64,000 nt of DNA from Manis javanica (Eukaryota > Chordata > Mammalia > Pholidota > Manidae). A program made the translations under genes and the position numbers. The stretch spans positions 148,233,121 through 148,297,120 of the forward strand of contig NC_133161.1 of NCBI RefSeq assembly GCF_040802235.1, written 5' to 3'. Shown piece by piece: positions 40,301 to 50,489 of this stretch; within the stretch, counting starts at the first letter, position 1, and each line of letters starts with the position of its first letter. The notes below the pieces were generated by a model. It was not told the DNA's origin, made no database searches, and saw only the letters and a list, made by a program, of their open reading frames with translations.

Positions 40301-40346
40301 CGCCCACGCCGCGCAACAGCCTGGCGCCCAGGCAGCCGCCGCGCAT
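31181..40346 (-). CDS. REXO2: REXO2, 3'-5' oligoribonuclease (seven coding exons, complete)
   Basis: REXO2 degrades 2-5-nt RNAs, chiefly dinucleotides, to mononucleotides in mitochondria and cytosol. It finishes RNA turnover after larger nucleases. Seven exons were joined on the minus strand: 40346-40200, 39504-39421, 36672-36595, 35984-35873, 34557-34449, 33146-33093, 31310-31181. All junctions are GT-AG and phases agree. They total 714 nt, giving 237 residues plus TGA, the human length. The DEDDh catalytic set is complete: D47 and E49 (VWVDLEMTGLD), D147 (GNSVHADKK), H194 and D199 (SHRALDD). Residues 1-32 are Arg-rich without acidic residues, a mitochondrial presequence. Met33 offers a second start with a good Kozak context. 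Small changes from human as I recall it include A146, V187, R at the 'FKRK' position and T in 'KTDEKK'. The start is the first ATG in frame with the presequence, inside the CpG island. RBM7 lies upstream on the same strand. Confidence 0.97.
31320..31450. other. GC/CpG-rich segment in REXO2 intron 6
   Basis: Next to exon 7 the intron holds a short GC-rich block ('acatggcgcggagtgaggcgcc', 'agctcggcggggcggctcg') with roughly a dozen CpGs in 130 bp. I recognise no exon in it. Confidence 0.5.
31450..33080. other. REXO2 intron 6, remainder
   Basis: No exon recognised. A likely L2 3' end is at about 32445-32550 ('ctgtttgcctagaactgtgcacagcatgtggcagaggcccagtaag'). Confidence 0.5.
33093..33146 (-). 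CDS. REXO2: REXO2 coding exon 6
   Basis: A 54-nt exon with acceptor TGTATAG and donor GTGAGTG. It encodes [17 protein letters not shown], including catalytic His194. Human has Ala where Val187 stands here. Confidence 0.95.
33240..34235 (+). repeat. Long L2 element in REXO2 intron 5
   Basis: About 1 kb of C/T-rich L2 body, antisense to the gene: 'cccttcatgattcggcctcacctccaac', 'ctgtctggaatgcttttccctgac', 'cttctttaaatctcaaaagatg'. The L2 end 'gcacctaggctaatgctggcacagaacaggtgatcgataaatt' closes it. The ORFs at 33243-34190 are translations of this repeat. Confidence 0.8.
34449..34557 (-). CDS. REXO2: REXO2 coding exon 5
   Basis: Acceptor TTTCTAG, donor GTAAGGG, 109 nt. It encodes [20 protein letters not shown] (Exo II, catalytic D147) and [14 protein letters not shown]. 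Residue 146 is Ala, where I recall Glu in human. Confidence 0.95.
34560..35870. other. REXO2 intron 4
   Basis: AT-rich intron with a short TA-rich tract at 35287-35325 ('atatatatataatatataag'). Text at 35490-35650 resembles the end of an old transposon but is unassigned. No exon recognised. Confidence 0.6.
35873..35984 (-). CDS. REXO2: REXO2 coding exon 4
   Basis: Acceptor CTCTTACAG, donor GTAAACC, 112 nt. It encodes [20 protein letters not shown] and on to PPGLCPLA, ending with the first base of Gly141. Human has Ile where TVTL has Val. Confidence 0.96.
36595..36672 (-). CDS. REXO2: REXO2 coding exon 3
   Basis: Acceptor CATCCATAG, donor GTAACAG, exactly 26 codons. It encodes [20 protein letters not shown] and then KEHHGK, identical to the human segment as I recall it. 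Confidence 0.96.
36935..37105 (+). mobile_element. hAT-type MITE with an internal poly(T)
   Basis: The start 'gggtcagcaaactacagccc' and end 'gaaatatttaatatctggtctttaggaaaaacttggcaacccctg' match the termini of a common mammalian hAT MITE. A T-run (36960-36978) replaces part of the interior. Confidence 0.7.
39035..39225 (+). repeat. MIR in REXO2 intron 2
   Basis: Core phrases 'aggtggccttgggcaaagta' and the tail 'agaactgtgcctggtacacagtaagtgttggtaaatg' fit MIR, sense on the plus strand. Confidence 0.75.
39421..39504 (-). CDS. REXO2: REXO2 coding exon 2
   Basis: Acceptor CTGCAG, donor GTAGGTG, 28 codons. It completes the Exo I motif (MTGLD) and encodes [20 protein letters not shown] then LAE, identical to human as I recall it. 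Confidence 0.97.
39655..39905 (-). repeat. L2 and MIR fragments, antisense (REXO2 intron 1)
   Basis: 'ttcaataaacatttaccaagggctgctgtacgtgag' looks like an antisense L2 end. 'ggcggtactgttcctacccccatttcacaccggagaaaatagg' looks like an antisense MIR tail directly before the CpG island. Confidence 0.55.
40200..40346 (-). CDS. REXO2: REXO2 coding exon 1 (start, presequence, Exo I)
   Basis: ATG at 40346-40344, donor GTGAGTG after 40200, 49 codons. Residues 1-32 form an Arg/Gly-rich, acid-free mitochondrial presequence ([16 protein letters not shown]...). A second in-frame ATG, Met33 at 40250-40248, sits in a G(-3)/G(+4) Kozak context. The exon ends in QRMVWVDLE with catalytic D47 and E49. Confidence 0.93.
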
Positions 40347-40442
40347 CTCGCACGGGCCGCCGAGGCCCAGCCCGCCCGCGGCGCAGGCGCAGGCGCGGGG
40401 GCCGCCAAACGTCACAGAGCCGTGGGCGGTGCGGGGACCGGA

Positions 40443-40466
40443 ACTACAGGCCCAGCATGCAGCGCG
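40443..40466 (+). promoter_or_regulatory. ZNF143/THAP11 (SBF/Staf)-type motif
   Basis: The text ACTACAGGCCCAGCATGC followed by AGCGCG closely matches the long ZNF143-associated promoter consensus (ACTACAATTCCCAGCATGC then a few bases and GCG). It sits about 100 bp upstream of the REXO2 start codon, a typical place. Binding is inferred from the motif. Confidence 0.75.
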
Positions 40467-40829
40467 CCGGGCGGCCCCGGGCAACAGCGCCAGGCCGCCG
40501 AGGGGGCCGCTGGGACTTGGAGTCCGGCTGCGGCACCGCCCCGCCCCGCCTGCCACGCGGCTGCGGAGACACCGGGCGCGCATGTCTGTCGGAGCCGAGG
40601 CGCTACGACTCCCGGCGCAGTTTCCCGAATGTAGGCGGTTGCACGCCGCCTGGCTGGGAAAGAACTCTCCTCCTTGGATCCAACAGGGCCCGGCTCTCTG
40701 TCCGTCATGTTCTTCGAATCCACCCTCTCTGCTCGCTTCCCTCCGCACCGCGGCCCACTCCTCCACCCCGCGCGCCGGGTGCTTGTCTCCCGTGCGTGAG
40801 CCTGCGAGGCGAAGGACTGTCGCGGGGCC

Positions 40830-42710
40830 CTGCGGACGCACCGGGCCTGTTTCGGACCGCCTGTTGGGTGTCAGTGATAATGACGACCTCCCACTCCACC
40901 CTTTCAAGTTCTCAAAGCTCAAATCTTGTCCTTGCATGACGAATCTCTGCAGGAAATTAACTTAAAATTAACTTAAACAGCTCTGCTGCTCTGGAATCTG
41001 CTTCGATTTTGGTCAAACTTCGTGAACACACCGGCAAGAACAACTACATTTACCACCGTTCCCACCAGGAGAGACGACCACCCACAGGACCTTCCGATCC
41101 TGGAATGTCAGACTGCACGAGTCTCTTAAATCTTGGCTTTTTAGTAGCAAATCTGTGCGCGGAGTGCGACTTGGTCACAAACACTGGTCTCAGCCTAGAA
41201 TTATGTATCTGTATGTTTTTCTGAAAGCCGTATTGCCACTAATTACAGAGCTTGTGGTCCATTCGTACCTGTTGAGCCGGTTTTGTGAGCAACGCACTGT
41301 GGCTGCTCAGAGCTGCAAGGACAGGGTATGGGAATGGACTCACGTCCGGCTCCTTTGGTATATCCAACCCACCCCCTGCCGGGCGCATAGAAACTCTTTC
41401 CAAGGCCATCCAATCGCGTGCACAGATTACATACATACACGGAAGTCACAGGGTGCACACATTGTAACTGCACTGCTGTGAGTCACGTTGTTCGGCTATA
41501 GCTTTTTTTAATTTGTAGCCTACTTTATAGTAATCTACATTCCGTTTTTTCTTAGTTTTTAACTTGATTCATAGAAAGTAGAATCGATTGAAGTGGAAAA
41601 ACTATCATTTGGGCTTTTTATCATCTTTATTTCTTAAATTTTCAAAGAACACCTCTTTTTTTCGAAGTTACTACTGGAACACTGTACAGTTTTATCAGAA
41701 GTTACAACTTACAAGAAGCTATTTACACTGAAGCACTAATATCCTGAAAATTTATTATAATTTTGAAATATTGGGTACTTGTACACATTTTTGAAACTTC
41801 AGTTTCCATAGTGTACTTTCATTGTAGCAATAAAGGTAACATTTTAGGTGAATGGTATTATAATGTAAGGATATTTATAGTTTATTGGTTTGTGTGTAGT
41901 ATCTTAAGTTAGTAATCTTAAAGATTAATGCCCCCAAGCAGAGTAATGTGTGCACCAAATTCTCATATCCAAACCTTGTAAATAAGGGGGACTGCAAATA
42001 CAAAAATATGGGGTCCCGGAGTCTGAAAGCAGTCTCATTCCACAGCAGACTCAATCATTTCTTTCCCTTTTCCTTTTTTAACAGAATTTATCTGAAAGCC
42101 ATACCATTCAGCTCACTGTGTTTTTTCAATTCTTCTGTGAAACTATAAAAACTGCTTTTGTTCATTTAATATCAAGGGGATATGCCAAGAAATGTTCTTT
42201 CAAATCATACACTTGAGAAGCTTTACTGTTTGAAGTCATTTCAATAAGAATAGCACATCTCCTCTTAAAGAATCCGAACCATGTGGGTCACTTGGACATA
42301 GAAGCTGCCTCAGTTCCCAACCCAGGGGCAGAGATTGAGTGAAAGGGTTTTCAGACACAACATCACACCTGTGAACAGTCCTACTGAGTGTCTATAGAGT
42401 TTTTTAATTGGCAGTGAGGACTCATGAATATTTCTCTGTTGCTGATATCTCTTCTTCTACTTTGTGGAACTCTCGTGAATAATGTTGATTTCGGATTTAC
42501 TGCTGATAACTGATAACGGCTGTTTAGTTCCTTCTAGTGGTCTGAGGAGGAAACAAGGATGATAAATCTTTTGACTTTACCCTCTGCCACTGTAAAAAAA
42601 AAAAAAAAAAAGAAAGGTAAAAATAGAAGCCAAACTTAGAATCTTCAAAATGCACCTTGTATAAAATAGACAGTTTAAAGGTTTTCACAAAATTTGAATT
42701 GTTTTATCTC
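40830..42710. other. Intergenic upstream of REXO2
   Basis: No gene recognised. An A-run of about 19 at 42594-42612 could be the tail of an old retroposed sequence, but I cannot identify a parent upstream of it. Confidence 0.55.
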
Positions 42711-42714
42711 AATT

Positions 42715-43400
42715 CAAATCAGCAAATACTGACTGAATACTTAGTGCCTTTCAAACACTGTGCTAGAAGGCCAAAGTAAAAATACATTTATTAAGCTGAT
42801 ATATATTATACCAGACACTATAGGTATTTGAGATATTAAAATAGACTTACTATCTAAGAATAAGACGGTTCGTTTTGGGATTAGAGTTGTCTCTTTCACA
42901 AATAAGGAAACAGCTTTAATTTTAACATCTGTAAAATGGGTTGTAGGGTGATTAAAAACATATATAACATCTAATATATTACATAGCAGGTGCTCATTTA
43001 TTTCTCTAAGCAAATCAGGAGATACAAAATTTAATACAAAGCAGATAATGCCAATGTTTTCAAGAACTAGAGAGTGCAATGGGAATATAGGGGAAAGGGA
43101 TTTTTGTCTTACGAGATATGGGAGAGTGGAAATTGGATTCTATACTGAAAGAAGCAAAGTTTGACAACAGATATTATGAGTAAGAATATCCCAGATAGAG
43201 TATCTTGGACCTGAGCAACTAAAATGACTACCTGTAAAATAGTGGAGAGAACAAAGTGCTGGAAGAGCAGGTAAGAGCTGAGTCCATTCGGGAAAGGTTT
43301 AAGTTACGCATCAAGAGGGACAGCTACGTGAAGACGCCCAGCAGGCAGCAGGGATAGAGTCATGAACTTGGAAGTCATCTCCATAGAGAGGATAGCTGGA
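42715..43400 (-). repeat. L2 fragment, antisense
   Basis: It starts with 'gcaaatactgactgaatacttagtgcctttcaaacactgtgctagaagg', an antisense L2 end. The body continues with 'gacagctacgtgaagacgcccagcaggcagcaggg' and similar text. Confidence 0.65.
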
Positions 43401-44270
43401 GCTATGGGAGTGAAGGAGACGAAAAGTGGTCCAAAAAAATACAGCTATAGGTCCACACCAACCTTTGAATTTGATTTTTTGAAAATTGTTAAACCTATTG
43501 GGTACATAAGAAAGGCTCTCAGCTTCATTTGTGTCTCTCTGAGTAAGAACCCTCCTAGGAGAACAATCAGCTGAAGGAATAAGCAACCAGAAACAAAGCA
43601 CAGCGTCACACAAAACTAAGCCAAGGGAGAAAAGGGTAATTCTGAGAGCACAGCATCCGCCCCCCCGGGTGTGTCTGTCCCCTGGCTTAGTGCCTGCTAC
43701 ATTCACTTCCCAGTGATGTGGGGAGCAGGCGGTTGCAGGCCATCCCAAAGAGCTTCCTCATTAAAAAGCACCTATGGCAACCGTGCCGCCCAATACTGAG
43801 CTCCCCAAGGGAACAACAAAGTAAGACAAGACTGGGAGCGAACAGAAGCGTTTCTTCTCTCTCCTGGTATTGTCTTCCATGTGAGAAGTGCCACTGGCCT
43901 AGTATTCCTGGCTGCGTCCTGAGGGCGGGCTTGTTCAGGAAAGAATACCTAGAAATACTTAGGCAGGAAGCTTTGCAGAAAGCTGAGGCCCCATGTTACC
44001 CAGATAGAGGGCACCGAGCATTTAGCTTGAGTTTTTTCTGCCAGTTCGACCTCATTCACACCGACATGCTACTGAGTTTTAACCTCCCTGTGTTACCAAC
44101 TTACCAGGTGATCACTAGATGTCTAGATATTAAGCTTGAATCAATTAGTTAATTGTCACTGTACAAATTTAGACAATTCTATAATTTTGAATAGTCCAAT
44201 GTAAATGTCCCTGGAAATTATGATATCAAGGTAGAGTGGTCTAAACAATTATCAGACAAGAGTATGGGCA
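43400..44270. other. Intergenic, no gene recognised
   Basis: Two frames of about 145 codons overlap on opposite strands (43748-43311 and 43718-44152). Neither has recognisable domains. The left one is largely L2-derived. Confidence 0.5.
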
Positions 44271-44279
44271 TGAATATTC

Positions 44280-44520
44280 AGTGTGGGCCATGTACAATGA
44301 AAAAGAGAATAGGCTTTGGAGCCCAGCTAGGTGAATTCAAACCTACCTCAGCTAATTTCTATATATATTTCCTTCAACAAGTTGACTCTAAGACTCGCTT
44401 TCCTCATCTTTAGAACAGTGGTACCACTACTACATTTGAAGAGTCACTGTAAAGGTCTGAGATAATAGGTATAAAGACCACACAATACCTGGCATGTGGT
44501 AGGTGCTTAATAAATAGTGT
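44280..44520 (+). repeat. MIR
   Basis: 'aataggctttggagcccagctaggtgaattcaaacc' followed by 'caacaagttgactctaagac', 'cctcatctttagaacagtgg' and the tail 'cctggcatgtggtaggtgcttaataaatag' is a full-length-looking MIR. Confidence 0.85.
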
Positions 44521-44524
44521 AAAT

Positions 44525-46395
44525 AAATCATCATTATTACTATTTAACAGACCCTAAATTTAACAGATCATAAATACTGATGGTTGCTGATCATGTAGCC
44601 AGCATTTCAGAAAACAGAGCATGGCAGACACTGATTGGCACCCAGCAAATACACTTCTGTCTTCCTCCAGACTCCTGGGTGTTGGGAAGGCACTCTGCCA
44701 TCCCTGTGGCTGGGTGTGGTCTGGTAACTAAGTTCTGACCAATGATATTATCAGGTTTCCAAAAAGTTCCTTGGAAGGAACTGATGCGTAACTGGAAGGT
44801 GTTTTTTACCCTTCCTGACACCTGGAATTCTGGCTGAAGCCCCATCGTCTACGTTGGAGCGTGATGCAGTCTTGAGCATGGAACCAGTGGTGAGATGGCG
44901 AAGCAGAAACACAGGGAGCGACCGTGGTCTTCCCGTGCGTGAGGACCTGGGGGGCTTCCATACTTGCTAGACACTGGCTTAGGTGAAAGAAAAACTCCTA
45001 CTTTGCTAAGCCACTGTTTTTGAGCCTCTGTTTTTAATATCCTAAGACAATTCCTAACCCCTCACTTTGGATATGCCTGTATTTAAATGGTGAGTGAAGG
45101 AATTCAGAAAGAGACAGATAACTGTTGGTCAAAATGGTAGGAAGAGGTCCAAGAAAAAGCGGCATTACAGAAAAAAAGACAAGGTTTGGATAAAGGTGTG
45201 AGGTCCCTGGTACCCAACATGGGATGAGGCCTGAACGATGTCATTTTACTTGCTTACTAGAGCACAAAGTTCTGCTGCAGCATGAGAAACAAGAAAGAGA
45301 ATTACGAGCTGACAAAGCAGGTAATAAAGGTTCTTTCTTAATATCTTGGAAGAGAAGTAGTAAAGGGTCAAACACGTTTGTATAGCTTAGACTATGTTGC
45401 CACTGACAGGAAGAAGCCCCAGAACTACAGGGAAAGCTGTGGCCAGAGGACTGACACTGAGGAACAGGCACACGCAAAAGGCTCCGGCAGAAAAAGACAC
45501 AGAAGCACAGCTGCTGGGGCAAACCTCAGAATTCCAACAAAGGAAATCTTCTCCTTTGAATGATGTTTTTTAAAATAATTAAATTGTCCTGACAAATTTT
45601 TCTCAAACCTAAGTGCTGACAACAGTAATTTTATTTCTACATGGTAAATTAAGGACCACCTTCAAACACTTGCATTAAATTTTAAATAAGCATAACCACG
45701 CTCAGTATGTAATTTTTAAAGGAGGGAAATCATGCCTCAGCAACAAACTTTATGTGGAAACATAATGTCGAGAAAATTGCATCATTAGCTTAAATCAAAT
45801 GGGTTTTCCATATTTTTTTAATTGTCATTAACAACCAATAAACTAAAAGTAAACTAATATAATAGAAGCATGTTCATGAAATCAGATTATCTTCAGAAAC
45901 TGTCATAAATTATCTTTGAGTTCCAGTCATTTTGCACAACTAAAATTTTTAATGACCTATTTCTGTTTCATCTAATGGCACATATTTTATTTTGCAGAAG
46001 TTATCAAAGGGATGCTGCTAATGTAAGCTTTAAACACAAACCCTACAAACTCCTTATACTATTTCATTCATGGGATTTATTGTATCTGCTTTGTTTCTTT
46101 CAAAAGCATAAGAAATATGTACTTTACTTTAGCAAATACTCTGATTGCTAATTGTAAATATTCTAAATAGGAACATGTTCCATTTCCTATCATCTGATTC
46201 TGCACTGTCCTCAAAGTAGTCTTTGAATTCCATTTTGAGGGGAAAAGATAGAGACTAAAAAATCACAGGTGTGAAAAATGAATGAATTATTTTCACTTTT
46301 TTTTGGCCACATCTAAATAATTGTTTCCAAAGCAAAACACTTCACCTGGGGAAAAAGAAAAGATAGTACTGTGTGGTACTAGGGTGTTTTTAATA
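44525..46395. other. Intergenic with unclassified repeat debris
   Basis: 44590-45060 has the feel of an old LTR or transposon end (it closes with 'gctaagccactgtttttgagcctc'). I cannot name it. The remainder is AT-rich and featureless. Confidence 0.45.
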
Positions 46396-46399
46396 AGAG

Positions 46400-46610
46400 T
46401 ATGGGTTTACGAGGCAGAAAGACCTACACTCAAATTCTGACATTACCTGAATGAGGTTGGGCTGTCGAAATGAAATGAAAAATGAAAGCCATCCAAATCT
46501 CTTTTTCTTCACTTATAAAATAAAAGTAACAACTACTTCCTACATTTTAGAGTTGCTTTTAAGTAGCTCATGTACCCATCACATAAACCCTCAATAAACG
46601 ACATCTATTT
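46400..46610 (+). repeat. MIR
   Basis: 'gtatgggtttacgaggcagaaagacc', 'cactcaaattctgacattacc', and the tail 'cacataaaccctcaataaacgac' fit a diverged MIR. Confidence 0.65.
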
Positions 46611-46619
46611 GTTAACTAT

Positions 46620-47040
46620 ATTAACTACTTATAAACATTTCTTATATTTATTATTATTTTCTTCACCCTCAGAAAATATGTTTTGGCAGATATTTGAATG
46701 GTTTGTTTTAACTGATGAAAGTATTTTGTCTTCTTTTTAAGCTCTTCTTAAAACTTCCCAAGGGCATAGCAAACCGTACAAGCTTTGAAATTCAAAAACT
46801 GCTTTCCTTCCCATTCTTTCTTTTGTGTTGTGTGTCCAGAAAAGTTAGTTCAGGGAAACAGGAAACAGAACTGTACGTAGGTACAAAAAACTTCTTGGAA
46901 CTGGGCTTCTCCCACTAACCTGTTTAAGTTGACAGTTTGGTTTTCTTTTTTAGTTCAGTTGATTTTAAGGGCTGTGCAAAAACTAATCACTTATTTCTAT
47001 CTTTAGAAAAAAATATGGGAGCTTTTGGATAAACAAAAGT
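46620..47040. other. Intergenic, no gene recognised
   Basis: AT-rich text with one 67-codon frame (46715-46918) without family features. Confidence 0.5.
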
Positions 47041-47044
47041 AGAG

Positions 47045-47520
47045 TCATTTCTATCACGGTAGCCAAACGTGGGAACAAGCTACATATACATCAGCAGATG
47101 AACGAGTAAACAGAATGTGGTACGTATAAGGGAAAAGCATTCAGTTATAAAAAGAAATGGAGGTCTGACACATGCTACACTATAGATGACACTAGAAGCA
47201 TTGTGCTAAGTGAAATAGGCCAGACATAAAAGGACAAATATTGTGTGGTTTCACTGATTTGAAATATCTAGACAAGGTAAGCTCATGGAGACAGAAAATA
47301 GACTAGAGGTCCCCAGGGCTGGGAGTTGGGGGTGGGGAGGGCAGTAGGGATGCTGTGACTTGATGGGCAGGGAGTTATTGGGGCAGTGAGAATGTTTTGG
47401 GATACACAGGGAGATGGCTACTCACTGTGAATGTACTAAATGCCACTGAACTGTACACTGTAAAATGGTTAAAATGTCAACTTTGATATTATATGTTTTA
47501 CCACAATAAAAATTTTAGTA
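47045..47520 (+). mobile_element. Old L1M 3' end
   Basis: ORF2 C-terminal remnants 'gctacatatacatcagcagatgaacgagtaaac' and 'gtgctaagtgaaataggccagac' lead into a classic 3' UTR: 'aggtccccagggctgggag', 'actgaactgtacactgtaaaatggttaaaatg', 'taccacaataaaa'. Confidence 0.9.
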
Positions 47521-47529
47521 GAATATTTC

Positions 47530-48085
47530 CTTATGAATAGGAATTATAAATTGTGATTTAAAACTCAGACAGACGGTCATATCTGGGGGAAGGCCCATCT
47601 TCTTAAACAGAAACTAGAGGACCTGAAATCTGACGGCAGTAGGTCATCTCCCCACCGGGCCAGGCTGTCAGTCCTTCCTGTGTTAGTTTACAGGCTCTGC
47701 ACAGTCACCGTCAAAGTCATACGTGGGTTTTTCTTCAAACTTGAGAAATGATGTTTTCTTGGTCATATTTTGAATTCCAGAAAAATAAACAGTTAAATAA
47801 AGGCCTTTGTTTAACTGTTGGAGAGACTGACAAGGAAAAAAATCTGGTTCAATCAGAACTTCATACAATTTACTAATAAATGCTAAATGGATTAAACAGT
47901 TAAATATAAAAACAAAGTCATAAAAAAATATGACTTTATTTTGCAGCAGGGAAAGAATGTATAAACCTCAAAATAGCAGGAGAAACCACATGAAAGATAA
48001 TCAGCTTCCACTCCCCTGCCCATGCATGAGCACACACACAAGAGTACCATTTATTTCAAGACCTCAAAAAGCATCAGAAGCAAAA
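47530..48085. other. Intergenic, no gene recognised
   Basis: Short AT-rich frames only. No repeat identified. Confidence 0.5.
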
Positions 48086-48089
48086 TTAA

Positions 48090-48578
48090 CTATAGTAATC
48101 TCCCCTAATCTGCTGGGAATATGTTCTAAGACCCCCATGGGATGCCTGAAACCACAGATAGTACTGAACTCTACAAATATACTGTTTTTTCCTAAATAAA
48201 CATACCTGTGATAAAGTTTGATCTGTAAGTTAGTCATAGTGAGAGACTAACAACAATAACTAATAATAAAATAGAACAACAATATAACATGATAAAAGTT
48301 ATGGGAATGTGGCCTCTTTTTCTCCCTCCCTCTCAAAGTATTTTATTGGACTATATTCATCTTTCTTTTCTCCTTCTTCCTATGACGACGTGAGATGATA
48401 AAACACCCAGGTGACGAGATGAAGTGACGTGAATGGCGGGGGCCCTGTGATGAAGTGTCAGGCTCCCACTGACCTCTGACTATATGTCTGAAGGAGGACC
48501 ATCTGCTTCTGGACTGTGACTGAAGGCGGGTAACTGAAACTGTGGCCAGTGAAACGTGGATAAGGGGAAGCTACTGTA
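48090..48578 (-). mobile_element. Tigger-type (Tc1/mariner-pogo) MITE
   Basis: A 490-bp non-autonomous DNA transposon with visible terminal inverted repeats: 'tatagtaatctcccctaatc' on the left and 'gataaggggaagctactgta' on the right. The interior ('gatgcctgaaaccacagatagtactgaac', 'tgatgaagtgtcaggc', 'tctgaaggaggaccatctgcttctgg') matches a common eutherian element. No transposase is encoded. Orientation is arbitrary. Confidence 0.85.
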
Positions 48579-48589
48579 ATTGGGGAAAC

Positions 48590-49230
48590 ATTTAAGAGAA
48601 ACATTTCAAAGCAAGCTCTGGTATTCTCAAATACAAAGAGCTTTCACACATCAATAAGAATCAAAACCCTAATAGGAAAAGAGGCAAAGGATGTGAAAAA
48701 CAGTTCATGAAGAAATATATTTGACTGATGTAAAGAAACAAAAATACCCAATCTCATTATTCATAAAAGTAATTTAAAAATCAATAATCACCATTTTTAC
48801 AGGAATAACAACAGACTGGTTTAAAACTAGAAAAGCTGATGATAAAGTTCACGTAGAAAAATAAGCACGCAAGAATCAGCCTGCACAAGTCTGAAAAAGA
48901 AGAGCGATGGGATAGGTGCGGGACGAGTAGCCCTGCGATAACTAGGTTCTAGGGCGTGAATAGATGGTCATCTCTGTGCAGAGGATCAAGTCCCCAAGGA
49001 GACTTACTACAATGGGGGGGATTTAGGATGTGGTAATGGCACCATTTCAGTAAGTAATGAAAAGATGGAATGATAATAAATTTTGTTAGCCACTGGATAG
49101 CTATCCTGAGAAAAATTTTAATTGGCTTCTGACTTTATTTTAAAAGATAAAATCTAAGTGGATTAAGCATTTAAATGGGAAAAATTAAAAATAAAGTTGC
49201 TAGAAGCAAACAACAGTAGCTGTTTTTAGT
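48590..49230 (+). mobile_element. Old L1 ORF2 remnant
   Basis: 'tacaaagagctttcacacatcaataag', 'ggcaaaggatgtgaaaaacagttcatg' and 'aaagttcacgtagaaaaataag' look like diverged L1 ORF2 text. Broken in all frames. Confidence 0.6.
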
Positions 49231-49264
49231 ACTATTGTTTGTAGAGTCTGGGTCCTGGAAGATG

Positions 49265-49710
49265 GTGTAGCAGATACAATTGTTAAAAGATGGTCACAGC
49301 AGGAGCTCCGTCCCACAGTCTTCTCTTACCACGTGACCTGACTCTCCTCTCTCATCACCGGGCTCTGACTTCTTAAGCTAGGTCATAAGATACCAGGCAC
49401 CTCCTCCTTCCTCTCTTGGGTCCCAGTCACCATGCTGAAGAAAAACCCAAGCAAGTCCCACGGGGAGGAACCACCACCCAGCTCACAGCCCTGGCTGGGC
49501 TCCTCGCCAACAGCCAAGACCAGCTGGACAGTCATATGAGTGACCCGCCTGGGGAGTGGATCTTCCAGCCCCCACTTGAGTCACCCCAGTGATGCCACGT
49601 GAAGCAGAGAAGAGCCATCCCTGTGGAGTCCCGGCCAAATGACTCTTCTGCAGCCACTGGGTTTGGGGTGGTTTACTGAACTGCAGCTGATAATTAAAAC
49701 ACATGGGTTA
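49265..49710 (+). mobile_element. Probable LTR-type fragment
   Basis: The order 'ccagctggacagtcatatgagtga', 'ggatcttccagcccccacttgag', 'gaagcagagaagagccatccctgtgg', 'actctt...cagccactgggtttggggtgg' resembles the 3' part of a mammalian LTR or MER element. Family not determined. Confidence 0.45.
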
Positions 49711-49714
49711 AATG

Positions 49715-50485
49715 CATTTTGCCTTCACCAACAGGAATTAGGCCACCCTCTTAAGAAGAAATATCTCTTCTTAAAGAAATATGAATGCATTTGAAGAACA
49801 TGATACTTATTTGTTTTTTAAAAAGAAAGCTTAATGTACACTGATGTCGAAATAAAGCAAAATAATAAGGCACACAAAAGTGATAATACTTATGCAAATT
49901 GCCAAAGGATGATCTTTACCAGAGCTACAAAAATTGCATTCAAATAATCACAATTCAAGATCTCCAAGTTAATATTGTTAAGTGCAAAAAGCAACATATG
50001 AAAGAAAAGAGGGAAAATGAAAATACACTTGCACAAGGAAATGACTGAAGGACACCTGACACACTAGCAAGTGGCTGCTTACCGGGAACTGGTAGGGAAG
50101 GAGGCAGACGGACAGGAGTGGCTGCAAGACTTCTCAACAGGTATCTCTTGATACAGTTTTAGTTTAGAACTGTGAGAATCTATTATCTTTCTAAGAAACA
50201 AAAAATTTTTTAAATAACATTAGTAAACATTTTAAACAGTCTATCAATAGATCTGAAAAGCCAATATTAAAAATACTAAGTTAAACATAAAAAAAAGATT
50301 CTATCCAACTTGTTTTTTTACTTTTTGAGAAAACTATCCATACCCCTGGCATCTTTCCTATTATTTACAGTGCTAAAATTATAAAAATAGATAATTTCCT
50401 ATTTTTAAGCACAAAATATAAGAATTTCAAACATTAGGCCATAAAAGCAACTTGATCTACCTGTGGCGCAGTCACACATCATTAA
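49715..50485. other. Intergenic, AT-rich, no gene recognised
   Basis: The phrase 'aatgtacactgatgtcgaaataaagcaaaat' may be an old L1 piece. Nothing firm. Confidence 0.45.
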
Positions 50486-50489
50486 AATC

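Larger units (their letters stand above)
39900..40830. promoter_or_regulatory. REXO2: CpG island and promoter of REXO2
   Basis: Roughly 900 bp of very CpG-rich DNA covers REXO2 exon 1. No TATA box is seen. Upstream of the start codon (that is, at higher coordinates) the visible candidate sites are: a tandem GCGCAGGCGCAGGCGCG (NRF1-like) at 40381-40397, a CRE half-site ACGTCA at 40409-40414, and a ZNF143/THAP11-type motif at 40443-40466 with two weaker versions further on. Transcription probably starts around 40350-40450. The large ORFs in this block on both strands are GC-driven artefacts. Bidirectional activity is possible but no divergent gene is recognised. Confidence 0.85.

Noticed and set aside
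39912-40965. Large ORFs of 240-341 codons on both strands over the REXO2 promoter
   Set aside because: They follow CpG-island composition (Pro/Arg/Ala/Gly-rich), overlap each other in several frames, and only the small part encoding REXO2 exon 1 has homology.
42594-42612. A-run suggesting a processed pseudogene tail
   Set aside because: No parental coding sequence is recognisable upstream and no target-site duplication is evident.
43311-43748. 145-codon minus-strand ORF with Cys-rich text
   Set aside because: Partly antisense L2, with no family similarity or conserved motif.
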